From Azotobacter salinestris (GTDB lineage: Bacteria > Pseudomonadota > Gammaproteobacteria > Pseudomonadales > Pseudomonadaceae), in the NCBI RefSeq assembly GCF_009363155.1, contig NZ_CP045302.1, forward strand, positions 2,328,001-2,392,000: 64,000 nucleotides of DNA, written 5' to 3'. Shown here one piece after another: positions 1 through 9,024 of the stretch (position 1 is its first letter; every line of letters starts with the position of its first letter). The translations under genes and the position numbers were made by a program. The notes beneath the pieces are model-generated. The model made no database searches. It was not told the DNA's origin and worked only from the letters and a program-made list of their open reading frames with translations.

Positions 1-50
1 GGCAACTGGACGCTCGCGAAATCTCCCTGCACCTCCCCGGCCGTCACTGA
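1..50 (+). CDS. 3' end of an upstream gene (partial)
   Basis: An open frame entering from the window edge ends with TGA at 48-50, leaving the tail QLDAREISLHLPGRH. The stop lies 9 bases before the efflux-pump start, so it is probably the last codons of the preceding gene of the same operon. Such operons often begin with a regulator or an outer-membrane efflux channel, but 15 residues are too few to identify the family. Confidence 0.35.
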   Translation, partial: QLDAREISLHLPGRH

Positions 51-59
51 GGAACACGC

Positions 60-2243
60 ATGAAAACCGTGGCTGACGCACCGGTCGGCGCCTTCCGTCG
101 TGCCCTGGGCGACTGGGCGCTGAGCGAGGGGCTGACCTGGGTGTTCGTGTTCAAGGCCCTGTTGACCGCCTTCGTCGCCCTCTGGCTGGCCTATCGCCTG
201 GAGCTGCCGCAGCCGAGCACCGTGCTGGCCACGGTGTTCATCGTCATGCAGCGGCAGAGCGGCGAGGTGCTGGCCAAGAGCTTCTACCGCATCGTCGGCA
301 CCCTGCTGGGCCTGACGGTGATGGTCACCCTGATCGCCCTGTTCAACCAGGAGCGCGTGCTGTTTCTGCTCTGCCTGGCGATCTGGGTCGGCCTGTGCAC
401 CGCCGGCGCGGCGCGCTACCGGGACTTTCGCGGCTACGCCTGCGTGCTCGCCGGCTACACCGCGGCGATGATCGGCCTGCCGGCCACCTTCGACCCGGAC
501 GGCGCCTTCATGCAGGCCCTGTGGCGGGTGCTGGAAATCACCGTGGGCATCCTCTGCACCGGCCTCGTCATGGGCCTGATCCTGCCGCAGACCAGCGGCG
601 CCACCCTGCGCAGCACCCTCGCCACGCGCTTTCGCGACTTCGCCGGCTTCGCCTGTGCGGGGCTGGCCGGCGAGCTGGAGCCACAGCGCATGGAGGAGAT
701 CAGCGCACGCTTCGCCGCCCAGGCCGTGGCCCTGGAGAACCTGCGCAACGCCAGCGCCTTCGAGGACCCGAACATGCGTCTGCGCAGCGGCCGCCTGGCG
801 CGCCTGAACAACGAGTTCATGGTCCTCTCGACCCGCTTCCACGCCCTCTACCAGTTGCTCCAGCGCCAGCGCCTGCAGGGCGAGACCGGCGCCCGCGTGC
901 TCGAAGCCCTGCAACCGTGCCTGGCGCAGGTCGGCTCCGAGCTCGCGCCGCTCGCCGAGCGCCTGTACAGCGATCAGGACGCGACGACGCTGGCCCGGGG
1001 CCTCGAAATCAGCAAGCAAGCGCTGATGCAGCGCATCCGCGACGGCCGCCAGCGACTGATCGAGCAGCAGGCCGACGAGGCGCAGCTGACCGACTTCAAC
1101 ACCGCCGCCGAACTGCTGTTCCGCTTCACCGACGACCTGCACGGCTATGCCCAGACCCAGGCCTCGCTGGCCGAGCAGCACCACAGCCGGGAGAACTGGA
1201 AGGGCAACTTCACCCCGCGCGCCAACGGCCTGGCCGCGGCGGTGGCGGGCATCCGCTGCGCCCTGCTGATCCTGGTGCTCAGCGCCTTCTGGCTGGCCAG
1301 CTCCTGGCCCAGCGGCAGCACCTTCGTGCTCACCGCCGGCCTGGTCTCGGCGCTGAGTTCGACCTCGGGCAACCCCGCACGCCTGAGCCGCCAGCTGCTG
1401 ATCGGCGCGGCCGGCAGCGCGGTAGCCGGCTTCGCCCTGCAATTCTGGGTCTTCCCCTGGCTGGACGGCTTCGCCCTGCTCTACACCTCGCTGGTGCCGG
1501 TGATCGCCTTCGGCGCCTTCCTGCTCGCCCGTCCGCAGACCCTGGGCTACGGCGTCGGCCTGCTGATCTGGTTCTGCATGCTCGCCCTGCCGGCCAACCA
1601 GACCCACTACCTGCCCTACCGCTTCTTCAACGAGTACCTGGCGGTGCTCGCCTCCATGGGCCTGGTGGTGGTGTCCATGCTGATCCTGCCGCCCGACCGC
1701 CCCTGGTTGTGGCGGCGTCTGGAGCGGGACCTGCGGATGCGCGTGGTGTTCGCCGTCAGCGGCAAGCTCAAGGGGCTGGTCGACGGCTTCGAGAGCGGCA
1801 CCCGCGACCTGCTCAACCAGGCCTACGGCCTGGCGGCGCGCCGCCCGGACGTGCAGCGCCGGCTGCTGCGCTGGATGTTCGCGGTGCTGGAGATCGGCCA
1901 TGCGGTGATCGAGCTGCGCCAAGAGCAGGCTGCCCTGCCGGACGAGCCCTGCTACGCCGAGGACACCGCCTGGCAGCAGGGCGTGCGGGTCATGGGCCGC
2001 GCCCTGGTGCGCCTGTTCATCCAGCCCGAAGAGATCAACCGCCAGCGCGCCCTGGCCGCGGTCGAGCAGGCGATCCAGGCGGTGCGCGACACCCCCGAGC
2101 CGCGTCCGCCGCAATTCGACACCTCGCCGCTGCGCCGGGTCCTCAGCTACCTGCACTTCATCCGCAGCTCGCTGCTCGACCCCCGCTCGCCGCTGGCCGA
2201 GGGCTTCGCCAACGCTGCCGGGAGACTCGCCAATGCCCCGTGA
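60..2243 (+). CDS. FUSC family inner-membrane efflux protein (AaeB-like)
   Basis: This 727-residue inner-membrane protein belongs to the fusaric-acid-resistance/AaeB group, which exports aromatic carboxylic acids together with a periplasmic adaptor. The layout is typical: an N-terminal block of hydrophobic helices (about residues 25-175), a long charged cytoplasmic stretch (about 180-395), a second helix block (about 395-545) and a C-terminal soluble domain. Length fits the family. The start is the ATG right after a GAGGAACAC ribosome site. The gene overlaps the following DUF1656 gene by 11 bases and is followed by an HlyD adaptor, giving the order aaeB-aaeX-aaeA. The substrate cannot be read from sequence. 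Confidence 0.88.
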   Translation: MKTVADAPVGAFRRALGDWALSEGLTWVFVFKALLTAFVALWLAYRLELPQPSTVLATVFIVMQRQSGEVLAKSFYRIVGTLLGLTVMVTLIALFNQERVLFLLCLAIWVGLCTAGAARYRDFRGYACVLAGYTAAMIGLPATFDPDGAFMQALWRVLEITVGILCTGLVMGLILPQTSGATLRSTLATRFRDFAGFACAGLAGELEPQRMEEISARFAAQAVALENLRNASAFEDPNMRLRSGRLARLNNEFMVLSTRFHALYQLLQRQRLQGETGARVLEALQPCLAQVGSELAPLAERLYSDQDATTLARGLEISKQALMQRIRDGRQRLIEQQADEAQLTDFNTAAELLFRFTDDLHGYAQTQASLAEQHHSRENWKGNFTPRANGLAAAVAGIRCALLILVLSAFWLASSWPSGSTFVLTAGLVSALSSTSGNPARLSRQLLIGAAGSAVAGFALQFWVFPWLDGFALLYTSLVPVIAFGAFLLARPQTLGYGVGLLIWFCMLALPANQTHYLPYRFFNEYLAVLASMGLVVVSMLILPPDRPWLWRRLERDLRMRVVFAVSGKLKGLVDGFESGTRDLLNQAYGLAARRPDVQRRLLRWMFAVLEIGHAVIELRQEQAALPDEPCYAEDTAWQQGVRVMGRALVRLFIQPEEINRQRALAAVEQAIQAVRDTPEPRPPQFDTSPLRRVLSYLHFIRSSLLDPRSPLAEGFANAAGRLANAP

Positions 2244-2433
2244 AATCGCCCTGTTCGGCGTCTACCTGCCGAGCCTGACCCTGCTGTTCCTGGCCACCCT
2301 GGCCGGCGGCTGGGCCCTCGACCGGCTGGCCGCCTGGTTCGGCCTGTACCGCCACGCCTGGCACCCGACGCTGCTGCGCATGAGCCTATTCACCTGTCTG
2401 TACGGGCTCATCGCCCTGTACATCTACCGCTGA
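2233..2433 (+). CDS. DUF1656 small membrane protein (AaeX-like)
   Basis: A 66-residue protein with two hydrophobic helices (about residues 7-27 and 46-64) separated by a short basic loop. It matches the DUF1656/AaeX family, which almost always lies between an AaeB-type pump and an AaeA-type adaptor, as here. The start overlaps the end of the pump gene, so translation is probably coupled. Its biochemical role is unknown; it is presumed to be an accessory subunit of the pump. Confidence 0.85.
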   Translation: MPREIALFGVYLPSLTLLFLATLAGGWALDRLAAWFGLYRHAWHPTLLRMSLFTCLYGLIALYIYR

Positions 2434-2456
2434 TCGCCCCCCACATAGGCCCGGAT

Positions 2457-3350
2457 ATGTCCTGGAAAAGAGTCATCAGTGTCGTCTTCACCCTGCTGGT
2501 CGCCGCCGTCGCCGCCTACATCGTGCGCACGCTGTGGGTGCACTACATGGATTCGCCGTGGACCCGCGATGGCCGGGTGCGCGCCGACGTGATCAACATC
2601 GCCCCCGATGTCGCCGGTCTGGTGGTCGAGGTCGCGGTGAAGGACAACCAGCAGGTCAGGAAGGGCGACCTGCTGCTGCGCATCGACGACGAACACTACC
2701 GCCTGGCGCTCAAGCAGGCCGAAGCCCTGGTGGCGGCGCGCAAGGCCCAGCTGCAGATGAACGAGGAGAACGCCCAACGGCGGACCGACCTGGATGCGCT
2801 GGTCGTGTCGCGCGAGAGTCGCATCAACGCCAGCCACCTGGCCCATGCCTCCCAGGCCGACTACCAGGAAGCGCTGGCGCAGCTCGACCTGGCCCGGCTC
2901 AACCTGAGCCGCACCGAAGTGCGCGCGCCGGTGGACGGCTACGTCACCAACCTCAACGTCTTCGAGGGCGACTTCGCCAATCGTGGCGAGCCGGCCATGG
3001 CCCTGGTCGACAGCCACTCCTTCTACGTCTACGGCTACTTCGAGGAGACCCGCCTGCCGCTGATCCGCATCGGCGACAAGGCCGAACTGCGGCTGATGAG
3101 CGGCGAGCGCCTGAGCGGCCGGGTCGACAGCATCGCCCGCGGCATCTACGACCGCGACAACCCGGAAAGCCGCGAACTGGTCGCCGACGTCAACCCCACC
3201 TTCAACTGGGTGCGTCTGGCGCGCCGCATCCCGGTGCGCATCCAGATCGACGAGGTGCCGGAAGGCGTGACCCTGGCCGCCGGCCTGACCTGCACAGTGA
3301 TCGTCGCCCCTCCCGCCGACCGGCCGCGCCCGGTGCCGGACCGCTGGTAG
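2457..3350 (+). CDS. HlyD/AaeA-type periplasmic adaptor subunit
   Basis: A 297-residue membrane-fusion protein. An N-terminal signal anchor (about residues 7-27) is followed by a biotinyl/lipoyl-like half with VKDNQQVRKGDLLLRID, a helical hairpin (about 80-140) and the second lipoyl half with LSRTEVRAPVDGYV. These proteins link an inner-membrane pump to an outer-membrane channel. It is the last gene of the AaeB-like operon, 23 bases after the DUF1656 gene. The start ATG at 2457 has only a weak ribosome site, but no better start exists upstream. Confidence 0.88.
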   Translation: MSWKRVISVVFTLLVAAVAAYIVRTLWVHYMDSPWTRDGRVRADVINIAPDVAGLVVEVAVKDNQQVRKGDLLLRIDDEHYRLALKQAEALVAARKAQLQMNEENAQRRTDLDALVVSRESRINASHLAHASQADYQEALAQLDLARLNLSRTEVRAPVDGYVTNLNVFEGDFANRGEPAMALVDSHSFYVYGYFEETRLPLIRIGDKAELRLMSGERLSGRVDSIARGIYDRDNPESRELVADVNPTFNWVRLARRIPVRIQIDEVPEGVTLAAGLTCTVIVAPPADRPRPVPDRW

Positions 3351-3928
3351 GGCGCCAGCTTTCGTGGGGGCGCCGGAAGTTCGGCGCCCTTCACGGAAAG
3401 TTGAAACTTTCGCACAACTTCCGCCGAGCCCCGCACATCGACCGGGCGTGAAGCGGCGAAACAGTGCGCATACTTTTCAGCACAACTCCCCCTCACCGTC
3501 TTGCAACTTTCCGCAAACTTTCCTGCCGCGCCCCAACTTCCCACGGCAATACAGCGATGCAACTTCGCTCGGTTGCCATGGCCGCGAAAAACGACCGGCA
3601 CTGTTGCGCACGACGTACGGCAGCTTCTCGCAACCTTATGAAATAAATGAGCTTTCTCCTTTCCTTGAGCTCAAGAACCCTGACTTCTCCAGCCGCATGC
3701 CATTGTCCGTCGGCATTATTGCTCATCCACTCAACAGTCCTTGTGGTTATTGCCTATGTAACGGGATTTTCACAACTCTTAAAATGAACTCACCTTCCGG
3801 AAAGAAGTTGAAAACCGGAAGCGACCCGTTGCCCAACCGCAGTACCCATACGTTGGACAAGTACCTGCCCCGGCTCGTGCGAGGCCGGCCAGGTTTCCGA
3901 CACAGTTTCGCTCTACAGGTGATTTTCG
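3351..3928. other. Intergenic region without a convincing gene
   Basis: About 580 bases between the efflux operon and the first DUF2790 gene. G+C is visibly lower than around it and no frame shows natural protein composition. A GGGCGCC/GGCGCCC inverted repeat just after 3350 could end the efflux transcript. The 3' part carries the first copy of the duplicated upstream block of the DUF2790 genes (from about 3712). Confidence 0.5.
3712..3803 (+). repeat. Upstream regulatory block of DUF2790 copy 1 (duplicated)
   Basis: This block shares ATCCACTCAAC, then TCCTTGT two bases later, and a TTAAA-TGAAC ... CCTTCCGG segment with the block at 4223-4315 in front of the second DUF2790 gene. Conservation of non-coding sequence between two paralogues suggests a promoter or operator kept after tandem duplication. 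The binding protein is unknown. Confidence 0.6.
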
Positions 3929-4195
3929 ATGAAAGCGTTGGCCTTGCTGGCTTTGGCTGGGGTTTCGTGCATTGCGGTGGCCGAGGAACAGTCCACCTCC
4001 GCAAATACCCAGGAATCGTTGGAAGTGGAACGCTACGAATACGCCATGGATCTGGATATCGCCCATGTCATCAAGAGTCCCGATATCCCCGAGGTCTGCG
4101 GGGTGGTACCGGTGCAGATGACCTACGAGGACCATCAGGGCAAGCGCCACGTCCTCGAATACCTGGTCATGGGCAAGGGCTGCCAGAACGGCTGA
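3929..4195 (+). CDS. DUF2790 periplasmic protein, copy 1
   Basis: An 88-residue secreted protein. Residues 1-18 form a Sec signal peptide; the mature part carries the family pattern YxYAMDLDIAHVI and a conserved Cys pair (EVCGVVP and GKGC near the end) that may form a disulfide. DUF2790 is largely restricted to Pseudomonas relatives and includes small periplasmic stress or metal-induced proteins; no enzyme activity is known. It is 88 residues long like its neighbour at 4444-4710 and clearly paralogous to it. Confidence 0.82.
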   Translation: MKALALLALAGVSCIAVAEEQSTSANTQESLEVERYEYAMDLDIAHVIKSPDIPEVCGVVPVQMTYEDHQGKRHVLEYLVMGKGCQNG

Positions 4196-4222
4196 GCGCC
4201 ACGCGCGCCGGCAAGGGGTCGC

Positions 4223-4315
4223 AGCATTGTTGCCGATCCACTCAACGCTCCTTGTCGCAATCGGCCATATGAGCCGCTCCCCGCACTTATTAAAGTGAAC
4301 GGGCCTTCCGGGAGC
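4223..4315 (+). repeat. Upstream regulatory block of DUF2790 copy 2 (duplicated)
   Basis: Second copy of the block at 3712-3803, with GATCCACTCAAC followed by CTCCTTGT and a TTAAAGTGAAC ... CCTTCCGG segment. The distance from the block to the start codon is similar in both copies, as expected for a shared promoter or operator. Confidence 0.6.
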
Positions 4316-4443
4316 GACGACGACCTTGGAAGGCCCTCTGCCCAACGGCCGCTTCTCTCCGCATGTTGAGCATCCGCGCCGGCCGGTCCCTCCGCAAGAC
4401 CGGCCGGCGCACTTCAAGGCGGCCCTCCCCGACAGGTACTCCG

Positions 4444-4710
4444 ATGAAAGCCCTGATTCCGCTGGCATTGGCCGGCCTCTCATGCATGGCAGCCGCCGAA
4501 GGGCGGACGCCGGCAGCAAAGGACGCGACCACGGCGCAGGTCGCACGCTACGACTACTCGATGGACCTGGACATCGCCCGGGTCATCCATACCGACGAAA
4601 TCCCCGACGTCTGCGAAGTGGTGCCGATCCGCATGGTCTACGAAGACAGCCGTGGCGAGCGGCACACCGTCGAGTACAGTGTCATGGGCCGCGGCTGCGG
4701 GGGCTTCTGA
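4444..4710 (+). CDS. DUF2790 periplasmic protein, copy 2
   Basis: An 88-residue paralogue of the preceding gene: signal peptide (1-18), then YDYSMDLDIARVI, a Cys in DVCEVVP and a Cys in GRGC close to the end. An in-frame ATG exists upstream at 4363, but the start at 4444 is preferred because it gives the signal peptide and the same length as copy 1. Proposed to be a small periplasmic protein of unknown function, produced from its own copy of the upstream block. Confidence 0.82.
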   Translation: MKALIPLALAGLSCMAAAEGRTPAAKDATTAQVARYDYSMDLDIARVIHTDEIPDVCEVVPIRMVYEDSRGERHTVEYSVMGRGCGGF

Positions 4711-4820
4711 GATACCGGCGCATTGACGAGGGGCCTGCGCCGTCCGGCTTGCCCTGCCCCGGCTTTCGCGCGAACCTCGCCCTTGCCGGCCGCGCCCGGC
4801 CTTGCAGAGAGGAATACCCC

Positions 4821-5309
4821 ATGCCCAAGATCTATCTGGCCGGTCCGGACGTGTTCCGCCCCGACGCCGTCGAGCACGGCGCCCGTCTCAAGCGGCTGTG
4901 CGCCGAGCATGGACTGGAAGGCCTCTATCCCCTGGACAACGCGCTGCCCCCGGGACTGTCCCCGGCCGCGGCGGCGCAATGGATTCTCGAAGCGAACATC
5001 GCCCTGCTGCGCAGCGCCGATGCCGTGCTGGCCAACCTCGAGCCATTCCGCGGCCGGGAGCCGGACTCCGGCACGGTGTTCGAAATGGGCATGGCCGTGG
5101 CCCTCGGCAAGCCGGTGTGGGCCTGCTTTGCTCCAGCCGGCGACCTGCGCAGCCAGGTTCCCCACGGGGCGGATGGACGCGATGCGCAGGGCTGGCTGGT
5201 GGAGGATTTCGGCCTGCCGCGCAACCTGATGCTCGCCTGCAGCTGGACAGGGCACAGCGCCACGCCGGAAGCGGCGATCGCCGAGCTGGCCCGGCATCTC
5301 GGCGTCTGA
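4821..5309 (+). CDS. Nucleoside 2-deoxyribosyltransferase family protein
   Basis: 162 residues matching the nucleoside 2-deoxyribosyltransferase fold: MPKIYLAGPDVF at the N-terminus, the D(x)ANLEPFRG segment near residue 72, and PDSGTVFEMGMA around 82-93, where the Glu of FEMG is the expected catalytic nucleophile. The family moves deoxyribose between bases or hydrolyses modified nucleotides. The ATG at 4821 follows AGAGGAATACCCC, a good ribosome site. It stands alone between the DUF2790 pair and the phasin, so context does not narrow the substrate. Confidence 0.85.
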   Translation: MPKIYLAGPDVFRPDAVEHGARLKRLCAEHGLEGLYPLDNALPPGLSPAAAAQWILEANIALLRSADAVLANLEPFRGREPDSGTVFEMGMAVALGKPVWACFAPAGDLRSQVPHGADGRDAQGWLVEDFGLPRNLMLACSWTGHSATPEAAIAELARHLGV

Positions 5310-5369
5310 AACGGGAGCGGTCGTCGCGAAGACATGATCGCCGCGCCCGTCGCAGCCAGGGCTTCGCCG

Positions 5370-5909
5370 CTACCTCTCGGGTCTGACCGTATCGGCGGCG
5401 GCGCGGCCGGCCTCGCGGGTCAGGCGGATCACGTTGTCGGCCAGCGCCACGCCCTGTCCGGCGGCCTCCAGGCCGCGGCCGTACAGGTAATCGACTCCCT
5501 TCGCCGCCGCCTCCAGGGCGCCCACCAGAGGCTCGGCATCGGCCGGGGCGTTCTTCGCCACCTCCGCGACCATCCCGTGCAGCTGCCGGGTACCGGCCTC
5601 CATCTGCTGGCGGGCCAGATCGAGAAAGACCTTCTGACTCGCCGCCATCAATTCCTGGGCCTGCCGTCCGTACTCCATCATGCGCACCGCCTGGACTGCC
5701 GGCGACAGCTCGACGATCGCCTCCGACCCGCGCGCCGAGAGCAGCCGCCGCCAATTGGCGAAGAACAGGTCGGAGGTCATCTGCAGCGCCTGGAACTGCA
5801 GCCGGACCAGCCGCTCGCTGCCGTCGATCACTCCCTCGCCGAGGCGCCGTGCGGCCTCCAGCCCCGACGGCTGGCCGTTCTGGAACGCATTCGAATCAAA
5901 GATGGACAT
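5370..5909 (-). CDS. Phasin family protein
   Basis: A 179-residue, almost entirely helical protein lacking a signal peptide, with the amphipathic repeats of phasins (for example LVRLQFQALQMTSDLFFANW around residues 34-53). Phasins coat polyhydroxyalkanoate granules in the cytoplasm. It is transcribed away from a large DUF3141 protein that resembles PHA synthases, 262 bases apart, which supports a role at storage granules or a similar hydrophobic surface. No PhaC, PhaA or PhaB lies in the window. Confidence 0.8.
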   Translation of the reverse strand: MSIFDSNAFQNGQPSGLEAARRLGEGVIDGSERLVRLQFQALQMTSDLFFANWRRLLSARGSEAIVELSPAVQAVRMMEYGRQAQELMAASQKVFLDLARQQMEAGTRQLHGMVAEVAKNAPADAEPLVGALEAAAKGVDYLYGRGLEAAGQGVALADNVIRLTREAGRAAADTVRPER

Positions 5910-6033
5910 GTCTCAATCTCCCAAAGGCAACGACCGGGTCGGCCAGACGCGCCGGATCGCGGCAGGCCGGTCTGCCGCATTATTACTTTCCGGAATGCTT
6001 CGGCGCATGCATTTTTTGCACCGCAAAAAAAGT

Positions 6034-6062
6034 TTGCTCCCTGGTTTACCCTCCGCTATAAG
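6034..6062 (+). promoter_or_regulatory. Sigma-70-like promoter for the DUF3141 gene
   Basis: TTGCTC and TATAAG are separated by 17 bases, and the downstream gene starts at 6172, implying a leader of about 100 bases. The region is AT-rich relative to its surroundings. Prediction from pattern only. Confidence 0.45.
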
Positions 6063-6171
6063 AAACGGGCCATTGTCCCCGAGCCTCCATGACCCACGAA
6101 TCCAGATCCGCTGGCTTCTTCTTCTGGAGGAGCGCACTGCTTGGCCTTACTCCAACACGAAGAGGGCGATC

Positions 6172-8964
6172 ATGAGCCAGGACACTTTTTTTGCGCAGCA
6201 GGAAGACTGCTTCTCCTCTTTCCACAACTACATCCAGCATATCGGCAAGCTGCAGAGATTGCAGGCGAACAACCTGCAGGACAGCTTCCGGCAGCGCCAG
6301 GAAAAATCGCTGCAGAAACTGGTCGCGTGCTCCGCGCAGCCGATCGGCGCCAGCGACGGGCTCGACTACCTGACCGACTTCAACCAGCGCACCCTGCTGT
6401 TCTGGGACACCCTGCGCCAGCGGGCCGACAACACCCTCAAGCATCGCCAGGCCGGCTACCCGGTGCTGCTCAAGTTCGACCACGAGCTGCTGCTCGACGG
6501 CCGCGACCTGCCGACCCCGGTGAACTACTCGCTGCTGCGCATCCTGCCCGGCCCGGGCCAGACGACCGACTCCACCCTGCCGCCGGTGATCGTCATCGAC
6601 CCCCGCGGCGGCCACGGCGCCGGCATCGGCGGCTTCAAGGAAGATTCGGAGATCGGCGAGAGCCTGCGTGCCGGGCACCCGACCTACTTCATCTCCTTCA
6701 GCCACAGCTCGGAACCGGGACAGACGCTGAGCGACATCGCCCTCGCCCAGGCCCGCTTCATCGAACTGGTCACCGAGCGCCACGCCCATGCCGGCAAGCC
6801 GGTGCTGATCGGCAACTGCCAGGCCGGCTGGGCGCTCATGGGCCTGGCGGCGCTGCGCCCGGAGCTGCCGGGGCTGCTGGTGGTGGTCGGCGCCCCGCTG
6901 TCCTACTGGGCCGGGGTCAACGGCCGCAACCCGATGCGCTACGCCGGCGGCCTGCTCGGCGGCGCCTGGATGACCCGTCTCGGCAGCGACCTCGGCAACG
7001 GCCGCTTCGACGGCACCTGGCTGGTTAGCAACTTCGAGAACCTCGATCCGACCCATGCCCTGTGGAGCAAGTACTACGAGCTGTTCTCCAGGGTAGACGG
7101 CGAGGCGCCGCGCTTTCTCGACTTCGAGCGCTGGTGGGGCAGCCCCAACCTGCTCAACAGCGAGGAGATCGAAACCATCGTCGACGAGCTGTTCATCGGC
7201 AACCGCCTGACCGGCGGCCAGGGCACCCTCACCGACCTGCGCCAGATCGAGGCGCCGGTCGTGGTGTTCTGCTCCTACGGCGACAACATCACTCCGCCGC
7301 AGCAGGCCCTCAACTGGATTTCCGATCTCTACCCTTCCGACCTGGCACTGCACTCGTCCGGGCGCACCATCATCTACCTCAAGCACGCCAGCGCCGGGCA
7401 CCTGGGCATCTTCGTTTCCGGCCAGGTGGCGCGCCGCGAGCATCGCCAGCTGATCGGCGCCATCGATGCGATCAGGGCCCTGCCGCCCGGCCTGTTCGAG
7501 CTGATCATCGACGACGTGCCGCATCCCGACGGCGGCGTCCAGGGCTACAAGGTGCACTTCGAATCGCGGCGGATCGCCGACATCCTCGCCGAGGACGACG
7601 GCTACGACGACGAGCGGGAATTCGAGCTGGTCAACCGCGTCTCGGCGATCAACAGCACCGTCTACGACTGGACGGTACGCCCCTGGCTGAGCCGGGCGAT
7701 CAACGAGCCGATCGCCGAGCAGCTGCGCCAGCACCATCCCTTCCACCTGCAGCGGCAGGCCTGGAGCAGCCTGAACCCGGCGACCTGGTGGCTGTCCGGC
7801 ATGGCCGAGCTGGCCCGCCGCCAGCGCCATCCGGCGCGCCCCGACAATCCGCTGCTCGCCTGGCAGGAACTCTTCTCCGACTGCATCGAGAACACCCTGG
7901 ACACCTGGCGCGACCTGCGCGACGCCGGCCAGGAGCTGGCCTTCCACGCCGTCTACGGCTGGCTCAGCACCCTCACCGGCGGCCAGCGCACCAGCGCGGC
8001 CGAGAAGTTCGCCAGCGAACGGGAACGGGCGCTGCTCGAACGCCTGTACGAAGCCCTGCCGCTGGGCGGCGCGCGGGAAGCGGCCATCCGCATCCTGCTG
8101 CTGCTCGCCAGGGCCAGCGGCCGGCTGGACAAGGCCATGCTGGAAAGCATCGTCAAGGATTACCGCCGCCGGGCCATCGCCGATCCGCACATCCCGGACG
8201 TCGCCAGCCTGCGGGAAATCACCCGCCAGCAGAACCTGCTGGTGTTCGCCTATCCCGAGGAGAGCGTGCAGACGCTGCCCGAGCTGCTGCCCGAGCGTGC
8301 CGAGCGCCAGCGCATTCTCGCCGAGGTGATGAACATCGAGCCGGGCTGGCAACGCAGCGACGGCCCGCTGGGCGCCCTCTGGCGCCAGCTGTTCGAGGTG
8401 CTGGAACTGCCGCTGGCAGACTTCGCCCAGCTGCGCCTGGAAACCCCCAGGCTGCTCGCGGAGACGCCCGCCGAGGCGAGCGCGGCCGCGCCGGCCGCGA
8501 TCCCGGAAAGCACGCCGCCGGCGCCCGAGCCGAAGGTGCGCCCGGCGGCCGAAACCGCCGCCGTGCCGGCCAGGCGGCAGGATGCGCTGATCGAGCCGGT
8601 TCCGGTCGCCACCCCCGACAGCGCGGCTGCCGCCCCCGAGGCCGAACCGGCCGCGGCACCGGCGCAGGCCGAGCCCGCCGCCGAAGCGCCGGCCGAGGCC
8701 AAACCCATGGAGGTTGCGCCCAAGCCGCACATCCGCGTCCGCGCCAACACCGTGATCGCCGAGCCGGAGGAGGCCCAACCGGCCGCCGAAGCCGCGCCGA
8801 CCGGCGCCGAGGCCGTACCGGCCAGTACCGAAGCGGCTTCGGCCGAAGCTTCTCCGGCCAGTACGCAAGCCACTTCCGCCCCGGCCGAGAGCGCACCGGC
8901 GCCGAAGGCCGCCAAACCGCGCCGGCCACGCAAGCCCAGTGGCAGCAAGCCCGCCAACAAGTAA
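6172..8964 (+). CDS. DUF3141 PHA-synthase-like alpha/beta hydrolase
   Basis: A 930-residue cytoplasmic protein. Residues about 1-760 form the DUF3141 region, annotated in databases as poly(3-hydroxyalkanoate) synthetase-like. The nucleophile elbow reads GNCQAG with Cys216, the Cys-type lipase box seen in PHA synthases. From about residue 765 the protein is a long Ala/Pro/Glu-rich low-complexity tail that ends in a Lys/Arg/Pro-rich tip (KPRRPRKPSGSKPANK), resembling the basic tail of PhaF-type phasins. The ATG at 6172 is chosen because it begins MSQDTFFAQQ in line with family starts. It is divergent from a phasin. Whether it polymerises, degrades or only binds polyester is unknown. Confidence 0.82.
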   Translation: MSQDTFFAQQEDCFSSFHNYIQHIGKLQRLQANNLQDSFRQRQEKSLQKLVACSAQPIGASDGLDYLTDFNQRTLLFWDTLRQRADNTLKHRQAGYPVLLKFDHELLLDGRDLPTPVNYSLLRILPGPGQTTDSTLPPVIVIDPRGGHGAGIGGFKEDSEIGESLRAGHPTYFISFSHSSEPGQTLSDIALAQARFIELVTERHAHAGKPVLIGNCQAGWALMGLAALRPELPGLLVVVGAPLSYWAGVNGRNPMRYAGGLLGGAWMTRLGSDLGNGRFDGTWLVSNFENLDPTHALWSKYYELFSRVDGEAPRFLDFERWWGSPNLLNSEEIETIVDELFIGNRLTGGQGTLTDLRQIEAPVVVFCSYGDNITPPQQALNWISDLYPSDLALHSSGRTIIYLKHASAGHLGIFVSGQVARREHRQLIGAIDAIRALPPGLFELIIDDVPHPDGGVQGYKVHFESRRIADILAEDDGYDDEREFELVNRVSAINSTVYDWTVRPWLSRAINEPIAEQLRQHHPFHLQRQAWSSLNPATWWLSGMAELARRQRHPARPDNPLLAWQELFSDCIENTLDTWRDLRDAGQELAFHAVYGWLSTLTGGQRTSAAEKFASERERALLERLYEALPLGGAREAAIRILLLLARASGRLDKAMLESIVKDYRRRAIADPHIPDVASLREITRQQNLLVFAYPEESVQTLPELLPERAERQRILAEVMNIEPGWQRSDGPLGALWRQLFEVLELPLADFAQLRLETPRLLAETPAEASAAAPAAIPESTPPAPEPKVRPAAETAAVPARRQDALIEPVPVATPDSAAAAPEAEPAAAPAQAEPAAEAPAEAKPMEVAPKPHIRVRANTVIAEPEEAQPAAEAAPTGAEAVPASTEAASAEASPASTQATSAPAESAPAPKAAKPRRPRKPSGSKPANK

Positions 8965-8974
8965 CGCACGCAGC

Positions 8975-9018
8975 CGGCAGGCACCAGGGGGACACGAGAT
9001 CCTCGCTGGCGCCTGCCG
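8975..9018. terminator. Hairpin between convergent DUF3141 and moaA genes
   Basis: CGGCAGGCACCAG pairs with CTGGCGCCTGCCG (one mismatch) around an 18-base loop, in the 60-base gap between two convergent genes. There is no clear T-tract on the plus strand, so termination efficiency is uncertain. Confidence 0.45.
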
Positions 9019-9024
9019 TCCTCC

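Noticed and set aside
3364-4272. 302-codon frame across the DUF2790 region
   Set aside because: It crosses non-coding sequence and overlaps copy 1 out of frame; no domain or signal peptide.
6046-8868. 940-codon open frame on the minus strand
   Set aside because: Shadow of the DUF3141 gene; composition is low-complexity and it overlaps a clearly conserved protein.
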